From Ruminococcus sp. (GTDB taxonomy: Bacteria; Bacillota_A; Clostridia; Oscillospirales; Ruminococcaceae): a stretch of 64,000 bases of DNA. Made by a program: the position numbers and the translations under genes. Location: contig JAFVAN010000041.1 in assembly GCA_017480485.1 (NCBI GenBank), positions 1 through 64,000 of the forward strand, in the 5' to 3' direction. Below the pieces are notes generated by a model. The model had not been told where the DNA came from, ran no database searches, and saw only the letters and a list, made by a program, of their open reading frames with translations. This document shows positions 15,340 to 24,200 of this stretch, piece after piece; positions within the stretch are counted from its first letter, which is position 1; each line of letters opens with the position of its first letter.

Positions 15340-15936
15340 ATGGAAGACATCGAAAACACGGCGGCTCCCGAGGCCGAGGCTGAGGCCCCGGAAGGCGTTT
15401 CTCAGGCCCCGGAAGGCCCTGCGGAGGTCTCCCCTGCCCCGAAGAAAAAGCGCACCGCTCGGGACTATGCACTTTCCTTTTTTATAAAGCTCGGGGTGAC
15501 GGGGCTGGTGCTTGCGGTGCTGTTCTGCTTTGTGATCGGTGTACACGTCTGCCACACCAACAGCGCCTACCCGACCATCAGGGACGGCGAGCTCTGCCTG
15601 ACCTCCCGCCTCTCGAAGCCCGAGCAGGGGGACATGGTGGTCTACAAACGCGGGGACGAAGTGAAGTTCGGGCGGGTCATCGCCTTCGGCGGCGACAGCG
15701 TGGACATAGTCAGCGACGTTGTGACCGTCAACGGCTTTGGCATTGCGGACGACGCGATCTACCCCACCTCTACCGAGGGGGCGGCTGTGGGCTTTCCTTA
15801 CACGGTGCCGAAGGACTGCGTTTTCGTGCTCAACGACTACCGCAGCGACAACACGGACAGCAGGAAATACGGCGGCGTACCGCTGGAGGACATTGAAGGA
15901 ACAGTGGTCTTCACGGTGCGTATGCGCGGAATATAG
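15340..15936 (+). CDS. Pilus-associated signal peptidase I homologue (SipA-like), catalytic Lys replaced
   Basis: 198-aa type II membrane protein with an acidic, Pro/Ala-rich cytoplasmic N-terminus (about residues 1-38), one helix (about 46-68) and an S26 signal-peptidase domain. The Ser box reads NSAYPTIRDGE with Ser75 aligned to the nucleophile. The GRVIAFGGDSV box has Gly111 where active enzymes have Lys. The LNDYRSDNTDSRKYG box is kept. Streptococcal SipA of FCT pilus loci also lacks a functional dyad yet is needed for pilus polymerisation (established family knowledge), so a chaperone-like role is likely. The ATG at 15340 follows GGGGGAG; a longer frame from 15256 lacks a site. First gene of the pilus cluster. 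Confidence 0.82.
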   Translation: MEDIENTAAPEAEAEAPEGVSQAPEGPAEVSPAPKKKRTARDYALSFFIKLGVTGLVLAVLFCFVIGVHVCHTNSAYPTIRDGELCLTSRLSKPEQGDMVVYKRGDEVKFGRVIAFGGDSVDIVSDVVTVNGFGIADDAIYPTSTEGAAVGFPYTVPKDCVFVLNDYRSDNTDSRKYGGVPLEDIEGTVVFTVRMRGI

Positions 15937-15981
15937 GAATTAGGCTTTAAGCTAAGACTCTATGAAAAGGAGAAGATGGAT

Positions 15982-17358
15982 ATGAAAATGAAGAGATTTG
16001 CAGCAGCGGCAGCGGTACTGGCAATGGCTGCCTCCATGGCGTCGATACCCGCAAACGCCGAGCCGGAACCCGAGACAACCCCCGTCCCTGTTTACTCCAC
16101 CACCGTCGGCGGCGATATGTACGCCCCTGTGGAGAAGTATCTTGTAATGAAGAACGACGCCACTGTGCCGAATGCCAGCTTTTCGTTCACGGTAGCAGCA
16201 GGTCAGGCTGTCGCGGCTGATACGGAGCAGAATACTGTAGAGGTCCGCGCGGGAATCGGCACGCCTGTGTTCCTGCTCAGCACGGAAACAGACGAGAACA
16301 AGGTGAACGATAATACCGGCAGCGCCACAAATGCAACAGTCATCTTCTCTAAGTCTGACGCGACCACCCCAGAGAACGGCGCAGATCATGATAAGATCAA
16401 CTTTTCTACTCCTGCTGACCTCACCGATGAAAAGTACGTTCAGAAGAAGCTTGTGATCGACTTTACAGGCATTGCCTTCCCCGAGCCCGGCGTTTACAGA
16501 TATGTTATCACAGAATCTGCTGCGGGCGCTGACCAGCCCAAGGGTGTTACCAACGACACCAACAATACAAGGATACTGGATGTGGTAGTTGAGGATGACT
16601 CTTCCAACACAGATAATAAGCTTAAGATATCAAATTACCTGCTGCACAACAACGCGACCGATACGCCTGTCAAGGGAACGGGCGAGCTATCGGGGACTGC
16701 CACGATAGCTAACAAGTCCACGGGCTTTACAAACAAGTACGAGACCTATAACCTTGAATTCAGCAAATCTGTTGAGGGAAATCAGGGCTCGAGAGACAAA
16801 TACTTCCTGTTCACAGTGAGCATCACAAATGCTAAAGGCGCTGAAATAACGGTAGTCGGCAAGGACAATACCTTCTCTTCCGCACCTGCCAAGAGCGCCT
16901 CGACAATTTACGAGGCCTCCGCTATGGCCGCCGCCAACACAAGAGACGAAGACACAGCTGATGGCCAGCAGCTCATAGCAGACGAAGATGGCAGGATCAC
17001 CGCTTCCTTTTACCTCAGGCACGGCCAGAGCGTGATCCTCCAGGGCCTGCCCGCAGGCGCAAAGTACAGCATTGTCGAGGACGCCGAGAGCTACACCCTC
17101 AGCGTGAACGTGAACGAGCACACTGAAACACCCTACACCGGAGACGTTACGGCAAACGCTGCCGGCAACGGCATCACCGACCAGGACACAGGCATACAGG
17201 GCAACACCAATGCCGCCTTTACAAACACCCAGAACGGCACCATCCCCACGGGACTTATCTCCACAGTTGCGGCCTCGGCGGGAATCGCGGCACTTGGCGC
17301 TGCGGGCGTTGCGGGCGGTATCATAATTGCGAAAAAGAAGAAGCACGAGGACGAATAA
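15982..17358 (+). CDS. Major pilin, isopeptide (FctA/Spy0128-like) type with IPTG sorting motif
   Basis: About 458-aa secreted protein. The signal peptide ends near ANA (about residue 25). Two beta-sandwich domains follow (about 40-235 and 245-400) with features of the streptococcal FctA/Spy0128 fold: ASFSFTV strands, GVYRYVITE with a glutamate suited to intramolecular isopeptide bonds, and LDVVVED. The C-terminus has the motif GTIPTG, a hydrophobic segment and KKKKHEDE, a sorting signal of the class B pilin-sortase type rather than LPXTG. Two ATGs are possible: the one at 15982 is nine bases from AAGGAG, while 15976 is only three bases away. It is directly followed by the sortase gene. Confidence 0.88.
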   Translation: MKMKRFAAAAAVLAMAASMASIPANAEPEPETTPVPVYSTTVGGDMYAPVEKYLVMKNDATVPNASFSFTVAAGQAVAADTEQNTVEVRAGIGTPVFLLSTETDENKVNDNTGSATNATVIFSKSDATTPENGADHDKINFSTPADLTDEKYVQKKLVIDFTGIAFPEPGVYRYVITESAAGADQPKGVTNDTNNTRILDVVVEDDSSNTDNKLKISNYLLHNNATDTPVKGTGELSGTATIANKSTGFTNKYETYNLEFSKSVEGNQGSRDKYFLFTVSITNAKGAEITVVGKDNTFSSAPAKSASTIYEASAMAAANTRDEDTADGQQLIADEDGRITASFYLRHGQSVILQGLPAGAKYSIVEDAESYTLSVNVNEHTETPYTGDVTANAAGNGITDQDTGIQGNTNAAFTNTQNGTIPTGLISTVAASAGIAALGAAGVAGGIIIAKKKKHEDE

Positions 17359-17361
17359 GCC

Positions 17362-18063
17362 TTGCTTAAATTCTGGAAACGGCTCAACGAGCTGTACGGC
17401 TGGCTGGTCATCGCGGTCTTCGGGCTGGTGATGCTGGTGGGGATATGGCAGCTCTACGACAACTGGTACACCCTGAGCCACGCCCTTGACGAAAGCATCA
17501 CAAAATACAAGCCCGACCCCAACGACCCCGAGGCCGCGGCAGACTCCCCCATCACCGAGGAGATGGTGGGCTGGATAACCATTGACGGCACCAACATCGA
17601 CTACCCCATAATGCAGGGACGGGACAACTCCCGGTTCCTGAACACCGACCCCTTCGGCAACTACTCCATGTCGGGGAGCATCTTCCTTGACAGCAGGAGC
17701 AGCCCCGAGCTCACGGACGACTTCATGCTGATCTACGGCCACCACATGGACTACGGCAGGATGTTCGGCTCTCTGGACGATTTCCTTAGCGAGGACTACC
17801 TGAAGGGCCACACCTCCGGCACGCTGATGGCGGGCCGTAACGCCGAGAAGGTCTGGCGGCTGGAGGTCTTTGCCTCCATGCGGGTCAGCTCCCGAGAGGG
17901 GACGGTCTTTGACATGGACAGCGCCCACATCGAGGAATATCTTGAACAAAACGCCGAGGTATACACAAACGGCAGCGGCGGCCGCATCATTGGCCTTGCC
18001 ACCTGCGCAGGCGCCGCATCACTGAACAAGACCGTAGTGTTCTGTTATATCATCGAGGAATAA
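17362..18063 (+). CDS. Class B sortase of the pilus locus
   Basis: 233-aa transpeptidase anchored by an N-terminal helix (about residues 12-32). The sortase domain has TIDGTNIDYPIMQ, the catalytic His127 in YGHHMDYG and Cys215 in GLATCAG, the class B pattern. The expected catalytic Arg after the Cys is not obvious: the aligned segment reads LNKTVVF, with Lys223 in the likely position. Presumed substrates are the IPTG pilin upstream and perhaps the large protein downstream. It starts with TTG at 17362, three bases after the pilin stop, so translation is probably coupled. Confidence 0.88.
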   Translation: MLKFWKRLNELYGWLVIAVFGLVMLVGIWQLYDNWYTLSHALDESITKYKPDPNDPEAAADSPITEEMVGWITIDGTNIDYPIMQGRDNSRFLNTDPFGNYSMSGSIFLDSRSSPELTDDFMLIYGHHMDYGRMFGSLDDFLSEDYLKGHTSGTLMAGRNAEKVWRLEVFASMRVSSREGTVFDMDSAHIEEYLEQNAEVYTNGSGGRIIGLATCAGAASLNKTVVFCYIIEE

Positions 18064-18110
18064 AACTGTAAACTCACCCGCGAGGAGAGCTTAAAATTCG
18101 GCGAAAAAAT

Positions 18111-18142
18111 GGTATCTCCCCGTAGGGGGAGAATACCTTTTT
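18111..18142 (+). terminator. Terminator between sortase and large adhesin genes
   Basis: GGTATCTCCCC-gta-GGGGGAGAATACC stem followed by TTTTT. It should limit transcription into the 5.9-kb adhesin gene and so favour pilin over adhesin. Confidence 0.8.
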
Positions 18143-18208
18143 CCGCACCTGCCCGAGCCGCCGAAGGCGGCGAGGAAAACCAACACCCACAGAAAGGAGG
18201 GACGATAA

Positions 18209-21200
18209 ATGAGCAGAAGATCATCCAAGCTCAAAAGGCAGCTGCTGAGCGCCATGTGCGCCGCCGCTGTGCTTTGCTCTGCCATCGGGAATATCGTCCT
18301 TCCCATAAGGTCCGCCGCCTATGAAGGGACCGAGCCCGAGGCCGAGGCTGTAGCAGAGGCAGCAGAGCCCGAGCTGGTCCACCAGAGCATCGAGCTCTAC
18401 CCCAACGGCGAGGAGGGCGAGCAGGTGATAACCCTTGACGGCCTTATGCCCGAGGGCGCCACCGCCGAGGCCGAGGACGTCTCTGCCGAGGTGGGCGGGC
18501 TTGCTGCCTATGACATTACCATCACCGACGGCGAGGAGGAGTTCCAGCCGGGCGAGGAGAACCCCCTGCTGGTAGAGATCATCGACCCCGCCATCACCGC
18601 CGACGGCAGCTTCACCCTCCGGCACATCAAGGACGACGGCACCTCCGAGGAGATCACCGACTTCACCCTTGAAGAAGGCAAGCTGAGCTTCTACGCCTCC
18701 GGCTTCTCGGTTTATCAGATCGTAGATAATGTAATAACAGACGTAAAAGATTTCTATGCTGTTCTCAAAGAGACCGGCGAGGACGGATATGTTGTTTCTT
18801 TCGTTTTTGGCGGAAAGGAAACACCAACTACTAATGGCACAGCTTATTATCTGAACGGAGAAGTTAACGATATCAATAACCAAGGAAGCAGAAAGGGAAT
18901 TGGCCTGACAAGTGAAAGCTCTGAGGCCGTGAAGCTTTATTTTGAAGCTGCTGATGAAAAAAACAAGAAATTATTTTACATTTACATTAAGGATGAAGCT
19001 GACCAAAAAAAGTATATCAGATCATATACAGGCAAAGACTTTGGAAACGGTGGTACAAATAACGGCAACCGTTCAGCTATCGCTTATACGTACAGTTTAG
19101 ACGAAAGAACAGCTTTTAGTTTTGGAACTAACGTCGGGATGCAATATAAACTCTATGCCAACAATTATTATTGGGTTGCTGACTTTGGTTCAAGTCCTGC
19201 TAATATTGTTGGCTACAAGTCAAGCACAGATACAAATAGCGCATGGATAACTATTGAGGGCCTTGTGATCCCCGGCGCCGAAGACTTCTACAACCTTAAC
19301 GGCAAGACCTACGGCCTGATGAACTATACCAGCGGCACACACGGCTTTGCACTGATGGCCGACAGCCAGAGCGATAACGTTCATTCGCTCGTGGAGCTGT
19401 TAACTCATCAGTCCGCCTCCAACAGCGAGGACATCCTCTATGTTGACGAGGGCAGCGAGATCACAAAATGGACCTTCCACGCCCAGGGCGAGGATATGTA
19501 CACCCTTGAGGGCGAGACCGAGAGTGGCTCGAAGTACCTCTCTGTTGACAATGCCGGAAAGCTGATCGTGACCGACAACGCGGAAGAGGCCAAGAGCTTT
19601 AAGGTGACGGCCGTTGACGCAAGCGATACCGATAAAAACAAGGCCACCAAGATAACCCTCTCCTACGGCGGGAAAAACGTTCGCCTGGTGTCCGAGGGCT
19701 CAGGCACCAATGTGGTTTATCACTATGAGCTTGGAACAGGCAATGCCAGCGCTCTGAATTTCGTTGACTTTGCATCGCTCGAGCCCACCGACTATATCAC
19801 CTACTCCGCAGACCGTATCAGCGTTTCCGACGCCGTGGACGGCCAGAAGGTCATAGTCTACACCCGTATCTGGAACGAGGATACCCTGAAATACGATATG
19901 TACGCCATCGACCGCAACGGCTCCCTCTACCCCTGCTACGCCAGCGGCGGTAAGATACTCTGGCTGGCCGACGGCACAGGCTCCCTTGAATGGGAATTCA
20001 TCGAGGACGTTGACGAGGTAACAAAGCAGCCAAACTATTATTACGAGCTCTACAACCCCTACTCCGAGAAATACCTTGCCCCCCAGCTGGTGAACGATCA
20101 GGTGCTCTCGCTTAACACCATCGGCCTTAACATGGAGGGCAGGCGCAACGGCGAGTTCTACACTCAGATAGTTGCCTGGGACAACAACCAATATGCCTTC
20201 GTCGGCTTGAAGCCAAACGAGGACAAATCAGCCCTTGTTCCCTGCCCCATGGCCGCCACCGTCGACTTCTATTTTGCAACGCTGGAGAACCTGAACCACA
20301 GTGACAGTCTTACCCCTGTTGACACAATAGACAACGCCCAGCACGGCATCACAATAAAAATGGTCGATTGCGGCAATGACAATAAGATAGAGAATGCTGT
20401 TCTTGGCAGTGATTGGGGCGGCGTAGCGTCCAGAGGTAAAAAAGGCCTTCTTTCTACTGATCTGAAGGAAGACGGCTATCCGATAGCAGGCCAGACCTCA
20501 AGCTCTCTCAGCAACCTTTTCGGCGAAAACGCAACAGAGGTCAATCATCTGTTTATCGAGAGCATTTATAATTCCAGCGGATATTTTGAGTTCGACAGCT
20601 GCCAGAACTTTGCGACCCTCTGCAATGAGGACGGCTCTCGCAAGGAGAGCGATGGTAAAAACCCGATAGATTTCACTGTATATCACGAGCTTGGTACCAA
20701 TGATGCAGAGGGCAAGAACACCCTGCGTCACGGCCAGTTCCTGCCTTACAACATCATTACCCCGGGCGTATATGCCACAAGTAAAAATCCCTATAATCTG
20801 TTCAGCGCCCTTGCAACTACATCTACAGATGCCGATGACCCCAACGGACAGCTAAGTGAAAATGATCCAAGAAAGTACGAAAAGCTTTATAAAGTCTCCA
20901 ATCCCGACTACTACAACGGATTGGAGCTTGACGCCTCCTTCACCCAGACCTACAGCGGCCTTGACGCCTGGGGCCATGACATTATCTTCGAGTTCACGGG
21001 AGACGACGATTTCTGGCTCTATGTTGACGGCGAGCTCATTATCGACCTTGGCGGAAACCACTCCGCTCTTGCAGGCTCCGTAAACTTCAAGACCGGAGAT
21101 GTCAAGGTTGACGGCTTTGAGGACAGGACCCTGCGCCAGGTGTTCGAGTCCAACTATAAAGCGCGCAATCCCTCTGCCACTGCCGCAGAGGTAGATGCTT

Positions 21201-24130
21201 ATCTTGAAAAGTATTTCGCCCCCGGCGAGAATATTTTCAAGGACTACACGACCCACACCATGCGCGTGTTCTACTTTGAGCGCGGCGCCGGCGCCTCTAA
21301 CCTGCATATGCGCTTCAATCTGGCCTCCGTTGTTCCCGGTCACGTTGTTGTTAAAAAGACCATCGAGGGCGAAGGCGCCGACCTTATCGACAAGGACATG
21401 GTGGAGTACCCCTTCCAGATCTACTACAAGCTGGACGACAGCGAAGAGGAACATCGACTCCAGAACATCGACGAGAATATCTCCGTAAGATATCAGAACT
21501 CCAACCAGCCCGTCAGGTTCGTTTCCGAATACTTCCCTCCCGGAAGTACTAACTCATACAAGGATATTTACTACCTCAACCCCACCAAGGATGCCGAGAT
21601 ACTCTTCCCCGACAATGCTATCTCCTACAGGATAGTTGAGTGCGCGGTGGACCCGCTGGTATACGGCGTTTCCATAAACGGCCAAGACATGACAACAGGG
21701 GTGACACCCGGAGCGGACTACACGCCTGAAACACCTGTTTACGAGATCTCCGGCCTTTTGAACGTCTCCTCGGGCGAATCGAACGTTGTTGACCTGCCTA
21801 TAATCTCCTTTGCAAACAACGTTAAGGACAACGTTATCAGGACCCTTGAATTCACAAAGAGGGTCTACGACGACGATACAGAGATATTGGATGACGACAC
21901 CAGGTTCAAGTTCAGGCTCTATCTCTCCTCCTCTTACGAGTCAGAGGACTCTATGCCCCTGGCGAAGATGACGCCCTATTATATTGTTTCCCCCGAAGGC
22001 AAATTCTGCACCTACAACGCCGAAACAGGGGAATTTACCCCTACCTCCTGGATCTACAAGACCGACGACAAGACCAAGTCAAGAACTCTGCCTTCCTCCC
22101 TCACCGAGGAGCAGCGGGAGAGCATAACCTTCTACACCTCCATCTACGGCACCATCGACCAGATACCCTCGCGGTACACCGTCTGCGTGCCTAACCTTCC
22201 CGCAGGCACCTACTTCAAGGTGGAGGAGCGCAGCAACGAGATACCCGCAGGCTACGGCCTCGAGGGCTACTATCACATCAAGGGCAAGAACGTTATCGAA
22301 GGCCAGGACGATCAGGAGGTACCATCCTACTATCTGCTGACAGAAGGCATCGAGAACATCGGAAAGGTGATCCCGTCCCAGGACCCCAAGATGGAGATAC
22401 ACAACAAGAAGGGCTACGGCCTTACGGTAAACAAGAAGTGGAGCGACCTGAGCATCACCACCGACCACGACGCCATCTACACCGCCGTCTATGTTCACGA
22501 GACAGAGGGCGACGAGGGCACGCTGCTGGAGGGCTCTGTAAAGCAGATCATGTCGCCCTCTACGTCGGCTTACTACTTCTGGCCCTCTCTTAAAAAGCAC
22601 ACAGACAACACCCCCAGGCTGACCCTTGACGACTACGAGGTCAGGGAGGTCACCATCAGCAACGACAACCCCACTGTTCAGGCAGACGGCACAGTCACCG
22701 ACCCCGGCGAGGTAACGCCCCTTGCAGGCCGAGACATCCTCACGATAGATGCCACAAGGACTGATGACGCCACCCCCGAGGGCCAGCAAAATAAAGCACA
22801 ATTCAACTACAACGTTTCCTATGACGAGGGCGCCTCGGCCAACGGCACCTCAAGGACAGACACCGTTTCCAACACCCGACAGGGCGGCGTTGCGGTGCGC
22901 CTGTTCAGATGGAACAGCACAGAGCCCCTGAAGGGCGGCATTTTCACCCTAAAGGACAGCTCGGGCAAAACAGTTGGCACCTACACCTCCAACGCCGAGG
23001 GCATCGTGACCATCCTTTACGACGACTTCAAGCGGAACGAGGTCTACACCCTGACCCAGACCACGGCCCCCAACGGCTATGTGGGCATCCAGAAGCCCGT
23101 GCGCTTCATGGTGGACAATGATGACACAGTCACCATGACCTACACCGACGGCACCCCCTGGGGCGGCAAGGAGGCCATCGACACAAGCTGGTCCAACAGC
23201 AAGCCCGGCGAGAACGGCCTCGCGGCCTACATCGACGTTTACAACAAGCAATTCAATCTTATCATCGAGAAGACCGATAACGAGGACTCCTCGCTTATGC
23301 TGGACGGTGCACGCTTCGCTCTCTACAAGCAGGCACATTCCTCCATCATCGGAAATGCCAAGAACACCGATCCCCTTACGGGCTTCGAGGACATGACCAC
23401 AGTTGACGGCATCGTCTACGTCTGCGGCGGAAACACCGGAAGAGTGCTGAATCCCGGCTCCTCTGGTGCGATATACTACCTCACCGAGAAAGAAGCGCCC
23501 CCGGGCTACACCCGCCTTAATGAGGACATCGTCTTCCGCATCTCGGCCCTGGGTATGCCCACCCTTATAGAAGACCCCTATCACGGTCGGCTTGATGAGA
23601 CCGAGGGCGGCGACAGCTTTGTCTACACCTTAAGCGTTCCCAACGCCAAGGAAGTGAACCAAAAGCAGCTGACCATCACGAAGAAGGTAGAGGGCGCCTT
23701 TGGCAGCAGGAAAAAGGACTTTGACTTCACCCTGACAGTCTCGGGCGCAAACGAAGGCGACACCTTTGAGTGGACAAAGAACGGCGAGGATCAGACGCCC
23801 ATGGCCTACACGGGCGGCACCTTCACCCTGCGGCATGGTGACGTTGTAACGATCATGCTGCCTGTGGGCGCAGAGATCACTGTGGCCGAGGCAAACGAGG
23901 GCTACACCACCAGCTTCAAGCTGAACAACGAAAGCCCCGTGACCGCCGCCGCCACGACCTTTGAATTCACCGATGATTCAGAGCTGCTTGTGACCAACAG
24001 GCTGGACGGCCTTATCACCGCAGGGGTCATCTCCACAGTCGGAAGGGCAATTACGCTCATCTTCGTCCCCGCCACCGCCATCGGCGTGGTGCTTTACACC
24101 AGGCGAAGGAAAGAAGAGCAGGCGGCCTAA
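18209..24130 (+). CDS. Large pilus tip/surface adhesin with fibro-slime-type and SpaA/Cna-B domains
   Basis: 1973-aa surface protein. Signal peptide (about residues 1-36), acidic beta domain (about 50-170), a lower-GC segment (about 171-350), beta-rich region, then a fibro-slime/PA14-like module (about 880-1050) with DIIFEFTGDDDFWLYVDGEL and NLHMRFNLASV. Thereafter come FctA- and Cna-B/SpaA-type repeats (GGIFTLKD and DGARFALYK segments) and a final domain resembling the pilin C-terminal domain (ITKKVEGAFGSRKKDFDF). The C-terminus has LITAGVIST, a hydrophobic helix and RRRKEEQ; the motif corresponds to the pilin's IPTG but reads ITAG. Start ATG 18209 follows AAAGGAGGG. It is most likely the pilus tip or base adhesin; ligand unknown. 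Confidence 0.85.
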   Translation: MSRRSSKLKRQLLSAMCAAAVLCSAIGNIVLPIRSAAYEGTEPEAEAVAEAAEPELVHQSIELYPNGEEGEQVITLDGLMPEGATAEAEDVSAEVGGLAAYDITITDGEEEFQPGEENPLLVEIIDPAITADGSFTLRHIKDDGTSEEITDFTLEEGKLSFYASGFSVYQIVDNVITDVKDFYAVLKETGEDGYVVSFVFGGKETPTTNGTAYYLNGEVNDINNQGSRKGIGLTSESSEAVKLYFEAADEKNKKLFYIYIKDEADQKKYIRSYTGKDFGNGGTNNGNRSAIAYTYSLDERTAFSFGTNVGMQYKLYANNYYWVADFGSSPANIVGYKSSTDTNSAWITIEGLVIPGAEDFYNLNGKTYGLMNYTSGTHGFALMADSQSDNVHSLVELLTHQSASNSEDILYVDEGSEITKWTFHAQGEDMYTLEGETESGSKYLSVDNAGKLIVTDNAEEAKSFKVTAVDASDTDKNKATKITLSYGGKNVRLVSEGSGTNVVYHYELGTGNASALNFVDFASLEPTDYITYSADRISVSDAVDGQKVIVYTRIWNEDTLKYDMYAIDRNGSLYPCYASGGKILWLADGTGSLEWEFIEDVDEVTKQPNYYYELYNPYSEKYLAPQLVNDQVLSLNTIGLNMEGRRNGEFYTQIVAWDNNQYAFVGLKPNEDKSALVPCPMAATVDFYFATLENLNHSDSLTPVDTIDNAQHGITIKMVDCGNDNKIENAVLGSDWGGVASRGKKGLLSTDLKEDGYPIAGQTSSSLSNLFGENATEVNHLFIESIYNSSGYFEFDSCQNFATLCNEDGSRKESDGKNPIDFTVYHELGTNDAEGKNTLRHGQFLPYNIITPGVYATSKNPYNLFSALATTSTDADDPNGQLSENDPRKYEKLYKVSNPDYYNGLELDASFTQTYSGLDAWGHDIIFEFTGDDDFWLYVDGELIIDLGGNHSALAGSVNFKTGDVKVDGFEDRTLRQVFESNYKARNPSATAAEVDAYLEKYFAPGENIFKDYTTHTMRVFYFERGAGASNLHMRFNLASVVPGHVVVKKTIEGEGADLIDKDMVEYPFQIYYKLDDSEEEHRLQNIDENISVRYQNSNQPVRFVSEYFPPGSTNSYKDIYYLNPTKDAEILFPDNAISYRIVECAVDPLVYGVSINGQDMTTGVTPGADYTPETPVYEISGLLNVSSGESNVVDLPIISFANNVKDNVIRTLEFTKRVYDDDTEILDDDTRFKFRLYLSSSYESEDSMPLAKMTPYYIVSPEGKFCTYNAETGEFTPTSWIYKTDDKTKSRTLPSSLTEEQRESITFYTSIYGTIDQIPSRYTVCVPNLPAGTYFKVEERSNEIPAGYGLEGYYHIKGKNVIEGQDDQEVPSYYLLTEGIENIGKVIPSQDPKMEIHNKKGYGLTVNKKWSDLSITTDHDAIYTAVYVHETEGDEGTLLEGSVKQIMSPSTSAYYFWPSLKKHTDNTPRLTLDDYEVREVTISNDNPTVQADGTVTDPGEVTPLAGRDILTIDATRTDDATPEGQQNKAQFNYNVSYDEGASANGTSRTDTVSNTRQGGVAVRLFRWNSTEPLKGGIFTLKDSSGKTVGTYTSNAEGIVTILYDDFKRNEVYTLTQTTAPNGYVGIQKPVRFMVDNDDTVTMTYTDGTPWGGKEAIDTSWSNSKPGENGLAAYIDVYNKQFNLIIEKTDNEDSSLMLDGARFALYKQAHSSIIGNAKNTDPLTGFEDMTTVDGIVYVCGGNTGRVLNPGSSGAIYYLTEKEAPPGYTRLNEDIVFRISALGMPTLIEDPYHGRLDETEGGDSFVYTLSVPNAKEVNQKQLTITKKVEGAFGSRKKDFDFTLTVSGANEGDTFEWTKNGEDQTPMAYTGGTFTLRHGDVVTIMLPVGAEITVAEANEGYTTSFKLNNESPVTAAATTFEFTDDSELLVTNRLDGLITAGVISTVGRAITLIFVPATAIGVVLYTRRRKEEQAA

Positions 24131-24145
24131 ACAATAGCAACACAA

Positions 24146-24192
24146 AAAACGGTATCTTGCCCCGAAGGGTTAAGGTACCGTTTCCTTTTTTA
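24146..24192. terminator. Bidirectional terminator between adhesin and EAL genes
   Basis: AAACGGTATCTTGCCC and AGGGTTAAGGTACCGTTT form a long stem with a T run on each side. It serves both convergent genes. Confidence 0.85.
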
Positions 24193-24200
24193 TGTCTGTG

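Noticed and set aside
24131..24200. Third att copy marking the pilus locus as part of the tRNA-Thr island
   Set aside because: The sequence past the adhesin gene is a terminator and contains no match to the 47-bp attachment repeat.
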